Shown: positions 5,098 through 6,137 of the stretch, piece by piece
Layout of the letters: each line of letters begins with the position of its first letter
Numbering within the stretch: the stretch's first letter is position 1
Source of the DNA: Bacillota bacterium
Lineage (GTDB): Bacteria; Bacillota; Dehalobacteriia; UBA4068
Assembly (NCBI GenBank): GCA_030528765.1
Contig: JAUMYD010000117.1
Span: 1-6,137 of the forward strand
Direction: 5' to 3'
DNA length: 6,137 nucleotides
Notes under the pieces: model-generated
Told to the model about the DNA's origin: nothing
Seen by the model: the letters and a program-made list of their open reading frames with translations, nothing else
The model's database searches: none
Position numbers and translations under genes: made by a program

Positions 5098-5135
5098 AGG
5101 AGGAAAAAGCCAATCTGCAAACGGAGGTACAACTG

Positions 5136-5521
5136 ATGAAGATGAAAAGAAAAGCAAAGTGCAGAGAAAGCAGTTGGCTTTCAAAGGCGGCTCCTATTCT
5201 TTGATCATCACTGCTGTGGTGCCGGCGATCCTGATCGTGGTCAATATCCTTGCTGCCGCGCTGCCTTCATCCATGACAAAGTATGGCAGCAGCGTCAGTA
5301 AGCGCTATTCCATCACCGGCAACACCAAAGCAGTGGTCAAGAATCCGGAGCAGGATACGGCTGAATCTCTGTCCTGGGAGTTTGTTGAGGATGGTCTTGC
5401 CTTCCATAAGAGCGGGAAGGGATTGCTCCATGACGGGGACGATGCTTTCCCCCTCGGCGAAGATAAAATAAACGATATCCTTGCCAATTTTGAATCTTTC
5501 GGCGCAGCTTGCTCCCTATGA
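5136..5521 (+). pseudogene. Remnant joining a GldG-like N-terminus to a DUF4340-like fragment
   Basis: GGAGGT (5123-5128) and ATG (5136) begin MKMKRKAK, but that frame soon stops. A one-base shift near 5157-5162 restores VQRKQLAFKGGSYSLIITAVV and a transmembrane segment running to ALPSSMTKYGSS, then KRYSITGNTKAVVKNP. This matches the N-terminus of GldG-type subunits of ABC exporters, which have a basic tail, one TM helix and a substrate-facing domain. The expected 400 or so residues are missing. Instead the frame goes straight to LSWEFVEDGLAFHKSGKGLL and FPLGEDKINDILANFESFGAA, which looks like the start of DUF4340, a protein often encoded just after gldG. The frame then stops at 5521, and other frames stay open only briefly. 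The simplest reading is a large internal deletion fusing two adjacent genes, plus a start-proximal frameshift. No ATPase or permease gene is visible beside it. Family assignments are by eye. Confidence 0.65.
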
Positions 5522-5621
5522 GGATTTTTCAGCAGCTCTCCGGTATGCCTTTTGAAATTTGATGATGCGCTTCCCAACAGGAGATCCGGCTCCTTCAATT
5601 GCAAACATTTTGTGTTAAGCA

Positions 5622-5649
5622 TTGACAATCGCAGGATATGCAGTATAAT
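5622..5649 (+). promoter_or_regulatory. Consensus sigma-A promoter of the MarR gene
   Basis: TTGACA (5622-5627) and TATAAT (5644-5649) are perfect hexamers with a 16-base spacer. Predicted initiation near 5656 gives a leader of about 57 bases. The stretch 5522-5621 before it holds no gene I can support. Confidence 0.85.
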
Positions 5650-5655
5650 AAGAAT

Positions 5656-5669
5656 GTTCTATTTTGAAC
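5656..5669. promoter_or_regulatory. Possible autoregulatory operator at the marR-type start site
   Basis: GTTCTATTTTGAAC is an inverted repeat (GTTC/GAAC, 6-base centre) lying at the predicted transcription start. MarR proteins commonly bind short AT-rich inverted repeats over their own promoters, so this is a plausible operator, but the arms are only 4 bp. Confidence 0.3.
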
Positions 5670-5712
5670 TATTTGCAGGGCGTTTTTTGCTTTGCAGCAA
5701 AGGAGAGCGGGT

Positions 5713-6137
5713 ATGGAGAATATATTTTTCCACTATGCTGCAGCTGAAGGCCTGTATACGGCAATGGTAAACCCTGTGTGTGAAAAGCACGGCCTTACTT
5801 ATATGGAATTTACGGTGCTGATGTTTTTGGCAAACAATCCCCGGTTTGATACAGCCTCCGATATTATCAAGTACCGGCGCCTGACAAAATCTCATGTATC
5901 CCTGTCCATTCACAGTCTGATGGATAAAGGTCTTTTAAGGGGCGAGCACCGCGGGGAGAACCGAAAAACCATTCATCTGATGGTGCTGGAAGCGGCGAAT
6001 GCGATCGTATCCGATGGCAGGGAGGCTCAGCGGAGCTTCGGAAATATCCTTTTTTCCGGCTTTTCCGATTCGGAGTATCAGGAGCTTACTTCTTTTATGA
6101 TGAGGATCGACAAAAATATCAACGACCATATTGAATT
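5713..6137 (+). CDS. MarR-family transcriptional regulator (3' end beyond window)
   Basis: The ATG at 5713 lies 7 bases after AAAGGAG (5699-5705). The frame runs for 141 codons to the window edge with no stop; MarR proteins are usually 140-160 aa, so little is missing. Residues 1-45 form the N-terminal dimerisation helices (HYAAAEGLYTAMVNPVCEKHGLTYMEFTVLMFLA). DTASDIIKYRR (46-56) and LTKSHVSLSIHSLMDKGLL (57-75) make the helix-turn-helix with its recognition helix, and the wing follows with the basic turn RGEHRGENRKTIHL (76-89). The remainder is the C-terminal helix pair. MarR proteins are dimeric repressors released by small ligands or oxidants, usually controlling adjacent efflux or metabolic genes. 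The likely target lies downstream, outside the window, as the only upstream neighbour is a broken transporter gene. Family confident, ligand unknown. Confidence 0.9.
   Translation, partial: MENIFFHYAAAEGLYTAMVNPVCEKHGLTYMEFTVLMFLANNPRFDTASDIIKYRRLTKSHVSLSIHSLMDKGLLRGEHRGENRKTIHLMVLEAANAIVSDGREAQRSFGNILFSGFSDSEYQELTSFMMRIDKNINDHIE

Noticed and set aside
4877..5098. 73-codon + strand frame
   Set aside because: It overlaps the whole tRNA-Leu and its terminator, so it is not a protein gene.
5552..5770. 72-codon + strand frame
   Set aside because: It runs through the consensus MarR promoter and into the MarR gene in another frame, with no plausible protein character.

Overview
The window looks like a chromosomal segment of a gut-type Clostridia bacterium, probably Oscillospiraceae/Ruminococcaceae. 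This rests on GC-rich coding sequence with low-GC sigma-A promoters and AGGAGG-type ribosome binding sites, a Gram-positive LexA (DinR) box, radA, an intergenic palindromic repeat of a kind I associate with these genomes, and a decayed GldG/DUF4340 transporter locus. The genus cannot be fixed from the sequence. All supported genes are on the + strand.

Positions 1-430 carry no gene. Bases 2-175 are a nearly gapless chain of seven inverted repeats. Bases 232-379 are an AT-rich, partly palindromic unit bounded by two copies of a 15-bp direct repeat.

Positions 433-1222 form a compact, self-contained transcription unit. A consensus promoter has a near-perfect LexA box in its spacer. It drives a 57-residue zinc-ribbon protein (512-685, in a different frame from the long ORF there), which overlaps by 8 bases a 160-residue regulator (678-1160) with a sigma-70-region-4-like helix-turn-helix of the phage ArpU/RinA sort. 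A strong intrinsic terminator closes the unit. This SOS-controlled pair, sitting just before the repair gene radA and without visible phage genes, is the most interesting item in the window.

Positions 1275-2824 hold radA with its own TTGACA-17-TATAAT promoter and a downstream terminator. A 320-base gap with a 35-base purine tract follows. Next come a membrane-anchored YdcF/SanA-like DUF218 protein (3034-3651) and, behind an extended -10 promoter, a multi-pass CPBP-like membrane protein (3897-4808) that has lost several catalytic motif residues.

Positions 4820-5029 contain two abutting hairpins, a tRNA-Leu(UAG) with encoded CCA, and its terminator. Downstream is a broken remnant (5136-5521) joining a GldG-like N-terminus to a DUF4340-like piece. 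The window ends inside a MarR-family regulator (5713 to the edge) with a consensus promoter. The genes seem to be separately promoted housekeeping or accessory units, not one operon. The functional link most worth testing is between the SOS-driven pair and DNA damage or mobile-element induction.
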